A stretch of 64,000 nucleotides of DNA, taken from assembly GCA_036023115.1 (NCBI GenBank), contig JAYKKT010000055.1:9758001-9822000 (forward strand), in the 5' to 3' direction. Positions 16,640-28,375 of this stretch are shown one piece after another (within the stretch, counting starts at the first letter, position 1; each line of letters begins with the position of its first letter). The notes beneath the pieces are model-generated. The model did no database searches. It had not been told where the DNA came from and worked only from the letters and a program-made list of their open reading frames with translations. The stretch is from Brasenia schreberi (taxonomy: Eukaryota; Streptophyta; Magnoliopsida; Nymphaeales; Cabombaceae). The translations under genes and the position numbers were made by a program.

Positions 16640-17090
16640 ATATGTCAGTACACTTGACTCGAATAGCTAAGTGGGAGTTGTTAGGCTGTGGCCATTCTCG
16701 GCAACCTAGCACGGGCCATCCAGGCATTACCCGTATTCACGGTTACAATAAAGATGACCATAACAACAACAAAATCGTAATAGTCAGACCGTTGCTGGAG
16801 ATCATGGTAACTATCCGGATACAGAGGCTCCTGAACAGGAAAGCCTAGCAGGATAAACCGGGAAAGGAGGAGTACGTGTTGCTCTATAAATACAGAGCAA
16901 CACATACAATTACACACAAAAAAAAAACATATACAGACACACACATAACTTTCCCTGAAAAAAATCCGTTGTGAGAAAACCTTTAAACCAAAACAAAATC
17001 ACCTTGATCTTCCACTACAGGTGTACCTCGAAGAGCTCGACGACAACGAACCTCAAGCTCGGAGAAAGCCGGAATGAGGCAAGGAAATCA
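16640..17090 (+). repeat. Probable 3' LTR of the Copia element
   Basis: It follows a purine-rich tract (taggaggaaaacc, about 16626) and may start TGTCAGTACACTTG at about 16641. It holds a TATA-like ctctataaatac at about 16881 and ends in the segment shared with 11337-11440. Exact ends are not settled. Confidence 0.55.
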
Positions 17091-17356
17091 CAACAAAACA
17101 AAACCACAACAGGTAACCGCTAGAACATAGAGATAGAGAGAGGGTGCTTACTCCACCGCTGATGCAACTCAAGCCGGACTTTTAGTAATCAGACTCAAAA
17201 TTTGCAGAACCCCTACCAAATAACGGGAGGCCTAAGATTGATAAAACGGCATTGCACGACACCCTAGTTAATGAAGGTATTAAATGGGTCGTGTATGGAC
17301 AGAATCGCGCCCGAGATAGCCCCCAACCTGTCGCCAACTGAATTGGGTCACACCTG

Positions 17357-17782
17357 GGCCTGGGGGTGAGGGATATAACCGATCGAAATTTCTATTTCGG
17401 TTTGTAGTTTTAAAAAATAACGATTTATTGTTTTGGTTTTCAAGGTTTGAGAACCTAATAACCGAATATATATGTTTATATATGTATATATGTGTATATA
17501 TATGTATATATATGTACATATAATATATATTCTATACATATATGTATGTATTATACATATACGTATATGTACATATATATATATATGTATGTATATAATA
17601 TGTATACATATATATACACATATGTATATATATACATATACAAACGCATACCTATATATATAATATATACATGTACATATACATATGTCTATATAGTGTA
17701 TACATATACCTACATATACATGTATGTATATATATGTATACATATATCCATATATATATACATATACATATACATACGCATA

Positions 17783-17878
<96 letters not shown>

Positions 17879-17992
17879 GAATTCAGTCATATAGGGTAAA
17901 CTGAATACGGGTTTGGTTTTCAGATTCAAAGAAATTTTGGATTTCAGTTATTTCGGTTCGGTTATTAAATTGACTGATCACACCCCTACGTG
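17357..17992. mobile_element. Possible small hAT-like DNA element carrying microsatellites
   Basis: The left end reads gggggtgagggatataaccg and the right end, read in reverse, taggggtgtgatcagtcaat. Both ends contain GGGGTG followed within 20-40 bases by ATAACCGA-like and TTCGGTT-like words. This recalls non-autonomous hAT elements of plants. No 8-bp duplication is clear, and the inside is filled by simple repeats, so the call is weak. Confidence 0.3.
17460..17881. repeat. Microsatellite cluster: variant (TATG/TATA)n, (TA)n and (GA)n
   Basis: Interrupted TATATG/TACATA repeats run from about 17460 to 17783, then pure TA at about 17784-17832, then GA at about 17832-17880 with a single break. 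Long open frames across it on both strands (Tyr-Ile repeats) are by-products. Confidence 0.95.
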
Positions 17993-20900
17993 GGGCCTAT
18001 GGATGAAGCTGGCCGATCCGAATCCGGAGCCCACATTCCTCTCTCTGGTTTGTGATAAGAAAAATGGTTAAATAGAGAGGACCGATTGGGTCTGGTTTGA
18101 AATGAACCGAAACTATAAATTCAAAGGCAAAGATGACACTCTTCTCAAAAGTAGCATCAACATTGGAGAAAGTAGGTCGCATTTCGTTGATGCAGTCCGA
18201 CTCATGGGTTTGGCAGAGCAATGTGTTTGGAATTACAATGGTAACTTCTCAAATAAGAGTTTAAGTAGACATAGCCGGTTAGGAACCAGCTAAACCAGGA
18301 ACAGGTTCAATTGGAACCAAACCAGGCCAGAAACCAGCTGAATCCAGAACCGGAATCAGTGGTTTCAAAAATATTCTTTTTTAAAGGTTTTTTCACATTA
18401 AGTATGATGCAATTAGTTCTACTTGGTTGAGTTCTAAAATTGTGTTTGTTTCTCTTAAGGGTTGATGGAGAAAGTGCGCAAAATGATATATATTTTTATT
18501 GAATGGGTTTGGAGCTCCTTACCTACATATTTCTTAACATTTTAAGAGCCTAGCATGATACATGATTGTGGTGATGACAGTTTTGGTGGCTAATTAGTGT
18601 TGGTTTAGAGGTAACAATGATGGTTTTTGGGTTGATAATTGGATTTCAGAGGTGTGACAAAATATAATAGGGTTGGACCGATAGGGCCCATAAATTTATG
18701 TTTGTAATCAAGTCCTAACCGACCAAGACCACCAGGACTAGACCATTAGCACGAGGGCTACTAGGGCCATCAGGACCACCAAGGGAGCTCCAACGGCTAT
18801 TTTACTAGCCATTAGGCAATCTTCAACAACCAATAGTTGAATGATGCTAACTTCGTCTCCTATTTCTCTCTATAAATACTTATCTTGTATTCAATAAATT
18901 TAAAGCCTTAGGTGGCTGATTGGGTACAAATTATTTTATTATATTCAATAAAATAAATTCAAGGATTTTACGTGATTTCTAACAGTACTTACTAGCCATG
19001 CTTGTGTTTTGTCATGAATGGACAATGGGTGTGAAGGGGAAATTCATTTATTCTTAAAGGTAAAATTGAAGGAATCTTGTAATCCGAGAATTATTCATAC
19101 CTCCTGACTGTAGATCCAGAATAATCCTTTTCCTTTGCCGCTTGAGGACAAATAACTAATTCTTTCCTTCTACTCTCTGTTCATGACAATATGCTGTCGA
19201 TATAAGCATTATCCTTTGCCAGGATTTCCTATTCAGGTTATGCAGAGGGACATTTTTCTGTCAGTACAATTTTGAGATTTTGTGTTAAAGTTTAGATATA
19301 ACTGACCGTATTAGTATGGGAAAATGCTTAGTTGTTGTTGTGTTAAAACTTATACAGTTGTGCACCAAAATTATGTCTCATTCGTGTTATTAGGAAAAGA
19401 GGAATTACAACACATTTTGGGTTTATATGTGAATATGAGTCTTTGGTTATCCATATGCTTGGAATTTCGTGATCACCAAATGATGCTTTATATTATATAA
19501 GTGTCATATGCTGCAATGCATGTCACTGTAGATGGAAGATATAATTTTTTCAAAATTGTGAAATGTAACTCTTTTTCATTTTTACATACTGAATCTAGAA
19601 AGGTATTATCTCAAACTATGAAATTCCCCTTCATACATGTTTTACTAGTTGCATTCGCTTGTAGGTTTTGCCAACTTTTGGTGTCCTCTTCTCACAATCC
19701 ATTTTGGACCACCTTTGGAAAATAGCAGGTCTTGAGTAAGTGCAGGTTGAATCGATGACAATCTTTGAATGTCCTCGTGTGATATTAGGCAAGGATGTTA
19801 TCGTTCATGTCCCATAAATGCTCTCGTGCAACTGAATCTTTACCGATTGTGCATGTTCCTAGAATTCAAACTACCTGATATTTGTTTCTTGATGCTTTAA
19901 CCAGGTTTGACCCATCTCTTTTATTGCACGGCCAACAATATATGAAGATATGCACGCCAATCCCTACAAGTTGCTCTATAAGGATTACCTTTTGTTAGGA
20001 AATTTGATATAGTTGTTAGTTGTACTTATATTAGTAGCATCAGAGCATGTTAGCATTTGGTAGATTCTAAGTAGTTATAGCATTTAAGAGGCCCTCTGGC
20101 CACTGTACCGCTTGGAGTTTTTTGGCCGACCCCAAAACCCACTATAAGTGCCGCTATGAGCGCTATTGCAAACCGCTATTGCGGCCTGCTAACTTGTAGT
20201 TTGCGTACAAGTGGATTGATTCAAATGGATATGGATCAACCCAATCTAATTTAAAGGATTTATAAGAAAAAAATAAACAGAAACCCTCATGTTTTTGCTT
20301 CTCTCTCTCTTTCAGTCCTCTACCACCATTTCATCAGCAACAACGACCAACAACAGTTATCGTTGATGATGACGGTAAGTCTCTCTCTCTCTGTTTTCTT
20401 TCTGTGACTTCCCTCGGCCTTCGATGTTGTTGGAGACCTCCACTGCATCACAAAAGAGTGATGTAGTACCTCTCTTTGTGTTTCTCCATCTCTCTTTGTG
20501 TGTTTGTAATGTATGGATTGCATAGGCCACCAATAACCTCTATTAGGTGGCATTGTTGGCTTCTATTTTTACTTACTTCTTGCTTCATCATTCTGCACGA
20601 ACTCTCATTATGTGCAGAACAGTAATGGTATGTTCAGTTTAGTTAAGTTTAGACTTAAGACTCTTGTTGTTATTGTTTCATTTGGTAATTTAGTTAAATG
20701 TTGCTTTATACACATTGTATAGTGTTGGTTTGATGCTTGCCTCATGATGTATAAGTACATTAAGTGCAGCATAAGTAGTTCGAACTAAGTGGATTATTTT
20801 TACAATTATTTGCATTTGTACATGCTGCATAAGTAGTTAAATGCAATACATTGTATAGTATATTAAGGTTCTTTTGTAATCTTTATTTTCCAATTCTTCT

Positions 20901-21859
20901 AATCAATCTTGAGCCAATGGTTTGCATTTATACTTTAAGGGATTATCAATGAAAAATAGTTGTTACTTAAAATAACTTAGTTATATTTATGTTTAAGTTT
21001 ACCAATTCAATATGCATATACCACTTGATATTTATTGTTTATTTTCTTAAAATTTGTTTATTTAGGATTCATATTTAGGTATGTGGTGGTTATGTATTTC
21101 TTGATATTTCTTAGAAATTAGAGAATTCATTATATATATATATATATTAATTGTAAATAAGATGTACTGTTAAATCCGCTATATCCCCGCTACCAATATA
21201 TTTGAGTCAATTGTCCACTAACCGCTATTGATAATATAGGGTAGATTCTATTGCGTGGAGCTTGTGATTAATATCTTTCTTGTCCTTTAGGCTCATTGAA
21301 AGTGACTCTAATTTCAATTACTCTTCAATAACTTCCTCTATGGATTTCTCTATTTATAAAGGGCTTTAAAAGGATACTAAGTTAGGTGTTGGAAGCAATT
21401 GGAACCCATGAAAAGAAAATGAGTGAGTGAATCCAGAATATACCTAATATTGTAAAGATGATGTATATAATTGATGGTAAAACAATGGAAAAATCACATA
21501 TACAACAAATATGTTTTTTTTTTTGTGTAGAATAAGCAGGATTTCCAATATTAGTCTTGCACAGATGGCAGCTTGTTGTTAGATTCTTCCTAAGATAAGT
21601 ATTAGAGAAACCTGAATCCGGATTTCAGGTTATAGAGTACCGAGTTCAGGTTCTCATTGAGTTAAAACAATAGGAGTTTAGTATGGTCTAGTTGGCTTAC
21701 TGATCAAGATACATGTGCATAAAAAATCATTAGAAATGTATGATGGTTCTTAAAGGCTTAAGTTCATGTTGTGTTTGATCTCTGTGTCCTATCAAAAAAG
21801 AATCTCGCATAACAACTGTGCCAACATTCTTTGGTGATGGTAAAGTTCAAAAGAAAGAA
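17993..21859. other. Gene-free AT-rich region with faint repeat traces
   Basis: No coding domain was recognised. At about 18620-18985, gggcccat...ccaccaggacta-type sequence followed by ctctataaatactt (about 18872) looks like a worn LTR end. At about 20070-20220 and again at about 21178-21240 there are CCGCTAT/GCGCTATTG words, which may be the two ends of one decayed element about 1.1 kb long. A short TA run lies near 21131-21147. Confidence 0.35.
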
Positions 21860-21994
21860 GCTTTAGGATCTCAGTCAAGCTTGAACTGTGCCAACATCCT
21901 TCTGAGCTGACTTCATGACTGCACTGGACATGACAATATTGATACATGGTTTTCCATCAAAAGCAGCTTTAGGATCTCAGTCAAGCTTGAACTG
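21860..21994. repeat. Short direct repeat, 29 bases, twice
   Basis: gctttaggatctcagtcaag plus nine further bases occurs exactly at 21860-21888 and 21966-21994, 106 bases apart. The related word aactgtgccaacat occurs at about 21818 and 21885, so the whole block may be a partial local duplication. Confidence 0.8.
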
Positions 21995-23645
21995 GCCTTG
22001 GTTGGTGAGACCTAATGAAATTGTAGGTAGAAAATATATCATGATAGGCAAAATAATATTCTTAAAGTGCCATTTTTTTTGCTTAATGCCCCCAAATAGC
22101 GTGAGATTTGCTCCCAAATTCCCTAAATTCAATTGTTCCCCCTGTCTTGATCCCACCTGAAAATGGATGCAAATGAGCTTCTTTCTCCTATTAGTGGAGG
22201 AGCTTAAGGGAGTGGAGACTATTATTATGAGTGGCATTGGTTTTCCTGTCTGTTTTTGTGAAGGTGATTCCCACTTGGTATAGGAGATTACACTGCCAGG
22301 TATTGTGGTATATGCACATTACACAGAGACCCAATCAATATCCAGCCAAATCCCTGTAAAGCCATCCTTGTTGGTGCATAATACGAAGTACAAACTTAGG
22401 AGAGAGGAGTTAAGGGGTAAGAGAGGGAGGGAGGAATAGAGGCGGGGAGGGCAGAAATTTGTTTACCAATGAAATTTTCTTTTAAAGCAAGTTTTTCTGT
22501 CAAACATAACAAAAGAATCATCTAGAACTTATAAAGCTTAAGATCATGAATCTTCACATGTAAGCCACTATATTGTTTTAAATAATGATAAATGCATTTA
22601 AAAGGAAAAATTCCTTGACATAGGTACATAATCTGTTCTATTTGGGGATTCCAACTTTTCAACTGTGATAAATAGGTCTATCCTATATGCTATTTCATAA
22701 TCAATAATATCTTTTATGCTATTGTGTTGATTCTGGTACGAAATGAATATATTGTTTCTGGCCTACATGACAAAGGTATGCCTTGTCAGTTAAATATATT
22801 CGTTGCCAAGCTGGTTTCAGTTTTTAGAAGAGATGTTTCCATATCTTTCTTCTCCTGAATGAGGGGTGATGAAATATCTGTGAGATAATGACCAGAAATA
22901 AGGAAGTTCACTACTGTTTCTTGTCCCTTTATAGTATTGCTATTTGTTTGATTTAATTCAAAACAGAAAGTATTGGATTGGTATTACCAAGTGTTAAGCT
23001 TTTTAATTTATGAAAACCAACTCTTAGTAAAGATTTTCTGTTTGTTTTCTAGGAAAGGTAGCAATTTTTGAGATTGAAACCTCTAGTTATGATAGCGAGT
23101 CTAGTGAAATTCTGTGCATAAACCGGTCAGATTTAATTGTTACATGGTTGAGTTCAAATAAGCTGTGAAAACCTAGGGTTTTTTTATTGATAATTTGTAT
23201 ATTGCAGGAGTACTCTATTCTTACGTGGTGCTGGTGGTTTCTCAAAATCTTCATTGTTATACACATATTCCAGGCATTCAACAAACACAGATTTTTCAAT
23301 GAATTTCCCTCATACGACTCCATTTACAGTTCATGAGGAGAGTACAAATTCATCTCAGCTACTTGAAATAAGAACATCTGTAGTTTGTACATAAGGTGCA
23401 TCAAGGTAAATCCTTAGGTACAATAGATTGAAAAGTTTCTAATTCTTCATTTTCTTTAAATTATTTGCATTTACCAGTGCTGTCTGCCACCTGATCATAC
23501 TTATGGCCCTAATTTTGTGCTTTATAATGTATGATCATAACATTGATGCGTTCATCTTTCCTCTATTTTTATGATAAACAGCTATTGGCCCCATAATATT
23601 TGTGCCCAAGATCCCTTGGTGAAGAGAGCACAATTTCATTTAAAT
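21995..23645. other. Gene-free AT-rich region
   Basis: Only short open frames without family resemblance occur. No repeat or domain was identified. It ends at the target-site duplication of the small RTE derivative. Confidence 0.4.
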
Positions 23646-23661
23646 AACTTAGTCCCCTTGT

Positions 23662-23859
23662 AAACTCTCCCCATGTAAGGGATCACCCTTGCATGGCCGG
23701 TCCCAAGCCCGGATAAAGGAGGGTTGCTTTAGGCTTCCAACAGCCAACGTAAAACTTTGTCGAACTTATTTACCATAGATTCTACAAATTATGATAAGGT
23801 TCTAAAGAATCCATGTAGCCGACCCCATCTAGTATGGGAAAAAGCATAGTTGTTGTTGT
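23662..23859 (+). mobile_element. Internally deleted RTE derivative (SINE-like), 198 bp, with target-site duplication
   Basis: Its first ~140 bases match the 5' end of the full-length RTEs here (aactc.cccatgtaaggg, then cggtcccaagcccggataaa and gcttccaacagccaacgtaa). Its last ~60 match their 3' end (aagaatccatgtagccgacc then tatgggaaaa and a TTG tail). The whole 3.1 kb coding part is missing. A 16-base duplication aac(t/c)tagtccccttgt flanks it at 23646-23661 and 23860-23875, with one mismatch. It therefore moved as a unit, presumably using the protein of a full-length RTE. Confidence 0.92.
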
Positions 23860-24307
23860 AACCTAGTCCCCTTGTCAGTTATTTACTGTAACTTTAACTT
23901 GGGATTGGGAAATTAAGGCCTCCATGTTGTAGAGGCAACATCAAAATAAGTTGGAAGATGGATGTTCGTACACAGATGCATTATGTGCACATCTGACACA
24001 TTTTGACTGTGTGTTTTGTATAGAAGTTAGCTCATCATAGACATGTTGGAACTTAGGAACAACAGACTTTTTGTTGATGAGTGATTGAGAAGATTGTAGC
24101 CAGTTTGCTAATCTGAAAGCATTCATCAAACATGAGCTAATGGCCAGTATATGGAGGTAACTTAGTTGGGAAAGCAATTGACTGGCCTAGGCCAAATAAC
24201 TTGGCCAGTTGTTAGTGTAATACTCTTAGAAAAAGAGTAAAACAAACACATAATTGCTTCTGACAAACCGAACTAAACATCATAAACCTGAAGAATTAGT
24301 CCTGCAA

Positions 24308-24415
24308 TTGCAAGCTGCAATATCAAGACTTATGTAACATTTATGTCTTTCTTTTCGGGCGAAAGGAAAATGAGTTGCAAGCTGCAATATCAAGACTTAC
24401 GTAACATTTATGTCT
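24308..24415. repeat. Direct repeat of 41 bases
   Basis: The segment starting ttgcaagctgcaatatcaag occurs at 24308-24348 and 24375-24415 with a single T/C difference. The 26-base spacer is unrelated. Recent local duplication is the simplest reading. Confidence 0.85.
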
Positions 24416-24524
24416 ATCTAATTAACATATTATAAATCCAACAACTGCAACAGTTTATTTGGTACATGAAATCCTGATTCACTTAACCTTATAATTATAA
24501 ATCCAAACCTTTAAAAGCTATATA

Positions 24525-24960
24525 TAATAATAATAAGAACAACAACAATAACAACTAAGCCTTTTCCCATACTAGATGGATTCTTTATTTTAATAGAGCT
24601 TGATCTTATATCATTCTAACAGTTAACTAAGCTAGATCATTCATTATTGTTTCCTTTCAATATATTTGTGGTCTTTCTTCCACTTTTAACATTTTTACCA
24701 TCTAGTTTCTCACATCTTCTAGTCATATCTTCTTTTGAGTTGCATATTCACATATCCAAACCATCTTAAATGATTTTCTCATTTTCTCATCTTTATAGTG
24801 CTACTCTCAATTTAAGTTTTTCCTTGTACCATAACACATCCATCTCAACATCTTCATTTCTTTCATAGACATTTTCTTTACATGATGATTAACTGCCTAG
24901 CACTCAGAACCATATAACATAGTGGGTCTAATTGCTGCTCTAGAATATTTACCTTTTAAC
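24525..24960 (-). mobile_element. 5'-truncated, diverged RTE LINE copy
   Basis: The segment holds the 3' tail (aacaacaac...aactaagcc at about 24540) and then the reverse-strand sequence for the RTE C-terminus. This includes the parts for RLRWFG and for EMKMLRWM, up to the PAMFYGSEC region, at about 24960. Many indels separate it from copies 1 and 2. A likely duplication tttaaaagctatata / tttaaagctatata flanks it at about 24510 and 24961. Confidence 0.85.
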
Positions 24961-24974
24961 TTTAAAGCTATATA

Positions 24975-26174
24975 CTTAATTAAATTACCTAATAAAAAAT
25001 CGAGGAACACGTTTTTTAATTTCAGAGACAATCCTTAACTTGGACTCTTAAATTTTCTTTCAAAGTTTTTGTGGTGAAATTGATGGAAAACTATCACTCA
25101 ATAGTCATATATGATTTCTCAATATGGGATTGGTACACCTTTAGCTTGTGGATGTTTTCAGACACCTTTTTCAAGTAGTAATTTATCATCATCATCATCA
25201 TCATGATTTAATATTTGACGCTCAATCATTCATCATGATCATCAATAACCATCAAGATGATTGGGTCTAGGTATTTGCATTGCTTTTCATTTCTTCATAC
25301 ATTTTCCTTTCATTTTCCTTATAAAGATGAATTTATATATTATTTTGCTCTCTTCTCATTTGAATGGAAAAATATAAATTGGGCAACTCTCTAAGTCGAC
25401 TTGGTGGTTCAATCCAATAGGGGATCTACAAAGCTTTTATGCTAAGGCAAATATCCAATGTTTTTTACTATGGGTCACATTTTATAGGTCATGGTTTTAC
25501 AACGAGCACTGTAGCCCATAGTTAAAACCGCATGCTACATTTTTCTCACTAAAAACTTCTTTAGTGAGGTGAAGTGGTAGTAGATTTAGAGAATAGGTAA
25601 CAAAGTAAACCATATATTATTCTTATTTAAGCATGAGTTATATATATTTGTTGGTTTCCATGTGTTAGGGTGATGCATACCCCTCACCTCACTTTAAATC
25701 TATATCTGGCTGAGTCCAAGCCAGACATCAAACAATTCAGGATGTGGGAAAGAGAAAGGGATGGGGATTAGGATTGGGCAAATTCCAGAGAGGACATACT
25801 ATAGCTGAGAGCTTTACTCCCATGGAGTGGGTCCTCTAGAGCTACCTCAAAAGGACACTTTCGTAGGGGCACTTGTGTTGGATGCTCCAACCCCCAAACT
25901 TGGTGCTTTACCATGTCTGAATTGGCACTAACTATTTTTTTAATTGGAAATTTTAGTCAATTTAGTGCTATTATTACTTTATTCATGAAATTGACTTATG
26001 ACAACTGAATTCTTATTTTTATTTTTCAGAGATATTATCAATTATTTAGAACAATCCTCATGTTCATGATTTTTGAAATTATTATATCCCTTACCTACAA
26101 CTGCCCTCATGTCTCTGGCTTGCTTCTGCACCCTTGTGATGTACTTGCTACATGAAATGACTACATGGGTTCTT
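24975..26174. other. Gene-free AT-rich region
   Basis: It contains a short ATC triplet run at about 25184-25204 and otherwise no recognisable element or coding domain. Confidence 0.4.
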
Positions 26175-26566
26175 TTGGCAAGATCTTTGTGGAAGCAAAT
26201 GGTTATAAGCATGCCATATGACTGAAACCGTAGAAAATAGAATGCTGGAAAACCACATCACAAATCTGCCTATGATAGACATTTGCAGGCAATAAGATGG
26301 ATCTTGTTTTGCATCAATCAATATTCTTCTCAGCAACATCTTTCAAAAACATTGTAGGAACATAAGTTATTTGGCAAGATCTTTATGGAAGTAAATGGTT
26401 ATAAGCATGCCATATGACTGAAACTGTAGAAAATAGAATGCAGAAAAACCACATCACAAATCTGCCTATGATAGGCATTTGCAAGCAATAAGACGGATCT
26501 TATCTCTCATCAATAAATATTCTTCTCAGCAACATCGTTCAAAAACATTGTGGGAACATAAGTTAT
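26175..26566. repeat. Head-to-tail tandem duplication, unit 196 bp
   Basis: Copy one (26175-26370) and copy two (26371-26566) both start ttggcaagatcttt and end cataagttatt, with about 5 percent difference. Directly abutting copies without a spacer point to unequal exchange or replication slippage. No reading frame is conserved. Confidence 0.92.
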
Positions 26567-26814
26567 TGTATTGGTTGACTCTTTATCTTGTACCATTGAG
26601 ATTATTCAATAAGATTTCTTCTTGAAGCTGTTTGTTTAATATTTATTATTAATATGTCTATGTCTTTCCTTTCCTACTGTTCTCATTTACTTCAGGTAAG
26701 AAAACCTTTTTCTAAACAATAAATTGAGACACTATTGTATCGCCTCTCAGGTGATTATAACCCTTTGCATTCAGATCCGGTTGTTGCAAAGATCACAGGG
26801 TATGTATCAAGTGG

Positions 26815-27620
26815 GTTGGTTCATGCTTGATCCAATTAGACCCAATTCACCTTGTTTTGTTGGTTACATGGGGTCATATAGTCTTGGTCAAAGCTGGACA
26901 TGGTCCATCTTGGTACAACTTGTATTGATTAGGTGCAACTCATCTTGGCTAGGTGCATTCCACTTTGACCAAGTGCAGCTGCCTCATGTTGATTGGTCTT
27001 GCCTCGGGTTGGACCACTTATGTGACTTAGTTTGACTTCCTTTGACTTGATCAAGGCTTGTTTCGTGGCTTTGGTTCGTCCACCTTGGCTCGATAAAATT
27101 CAATTTGCCTTGGTTCGATCAAGCTTAGTTTTCCTTGTTGTGGTCAAGCTTGTCTTTATCTTGATTGGAATTGACTGTATAGATAGCCCATTTGACTCGA
27201 TTTATCCTTTGAGTCGGGAGAATGAACATGCCATGCGTGACTTCATGGTTAAAACTCTGAATCATAGTTGCTTCTGCTTCATAAAATCTGTCTTGCCAAT
27301 TGCATTCAATTGCATGTATTGGATGCGTGCTTCTTCAAATTTCCTTTTCTTTTGGACAATTTTCTTTTGCTTTTCCTAGCGAGGATGGCCTCTCAAGATC
27401 CTGCTTTGCTTGATCTATTTTTTTTTAGGTAAGATTTTATTTTATGGTTTTTGAAATATTTTTCTTTTTGAAAATATGTTTGGAAATCACAGAATTTTCA
27501 AATGTTTCTTTTTTACTTTAAAAATATTTTAAAATCAACGAAATTTTGAAAAGACTTGAAACAAGAATATTTTGTATTTGAGGGGAAAGATTTATTTACA
27601 ATTTTTTTTTGGTGTTTACA
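26815..27620 (-). mobile_element. LTR fragment (U3 part), minus orientation
   Basis: Read in reverse it starts TGTAAACACC at 27620. It matches the LTR segment at 45640-47172: both contain gttggttcatg, acatgggg, gtggctttggtt and gtggtcaagcttg-like words in the same order. Its left part is truncated at about 26815. The open frames at 26724-27379 are repeat sequence without a domain. Confidence 0.75.
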
Positions 27621-28375
27621 ACTTATAGCAGAAATGAAACAATGAAAGGGTGAGTTGAAGCCTTCTCTCTAGATCTCTCCCTTTCTCTCCCTTAGTTAAA
27701 CTCCTCCTTGGCCTGAGAGTGAGTTCCCTCACGGCCTCCTTGGCCAAAGTCCCTTATTTATAGGTATCAAACCAAACTAAATCTTCTTTAAGTTATTGGA
27801 CCCAATCCATATCCAAATCTAATCCATCAAGGACCAATCCTGCTGCACAACTGTTGGGGGACATCCACACTTGCAAAGAGTAGTTAGACATGTGTGACAC
27901 ATGGGAATAGGGCTAGATGGCCTGGAAGATGTGGGATTACCATTAGCGCGTGCATCGGTACACGAGAGATGGGCACCGCACGTGCACACTAGCGCAAACA
28001 CTGCAAGTGAACACCGTGTGTGTGCTGTGCTTGGTGGCGCATGCAGTGGTGGCTGTCATTGGTGCACTTGGTGGTCGACGGTGGTGCTTTTAACCTTTCT
28101 TGTTCTATAGGTTGATCTCTTTAACCTTTCTACACCATTTTAACCTACTTATGGGTGTAGGGTTGCTTGGTATAGGATCTTCCTCAGTCAGAGCATTTTA
28201 GACTTTCTACTTAATGCTTTTTGCTTGAGCTTGAACCATCACCGAACTTGAGTTTTTGATGTCCTGCTCCTTTCTCCTCCATGTTTTAAACCTGTTTGTT
28301 CTATTTTTCTATCTTTTAAAATATTTTTTGTAGGAGTAAAATGATCATTTTGTAAATGTTTTGCAGTAGAACTTA
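27621..28375 (-). mobile_element. Second LTR fragment of the same superfamily, abutting the first
   Basis: It contains a reverse TATA box (cttatttatagg, about 27750) and, at 28085-28370, sequence matching 46590-46860 (repeated TTTTAACC and gggtgtaggg words). Its beginning seems to be displaced by the neighbouring fragment. No coding content. Confidence 0.6.

Larger units (their letters stand above)
11220..17090 (+). mobile_element. Degenerate Ty1/Copia LTR retrotransposon
   Basis: The domain order gag, zinc knuckle, protease, GAG-pre-integrase, integrase, reverse transcriptase, RNase H from 12.7 to 16.56 kb defines Copia. Sequence at about 11337-11440 matches 16965-17085 (both contain aacgaacctcaagctc), as expected of the R/U5 parts of the two LTRs. 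Both are preceded by a TATA-like box (tttataaata at about 11292; ctctataaatac at about 16881). Outer limits are approximate, because the 5' LTR cannot be traced above about 11220 and no target-site duplication was found. Many stops and frameshifts show an old, dead copy. Confidence 0.85.

Noticed and set aside
17348..17929. Long open frames rich in Tyr, Ile and His on both strands
   Set aside because: They are translations of TA/TG microsatellite sequence; no start context or domain supports them.
23861..23880. Link between ccccttgtcagtt here and the same word at about 61924
   Set aside because: The flanking sequences differ completely; the word here is part of a target-site duplication and the match seems chance.
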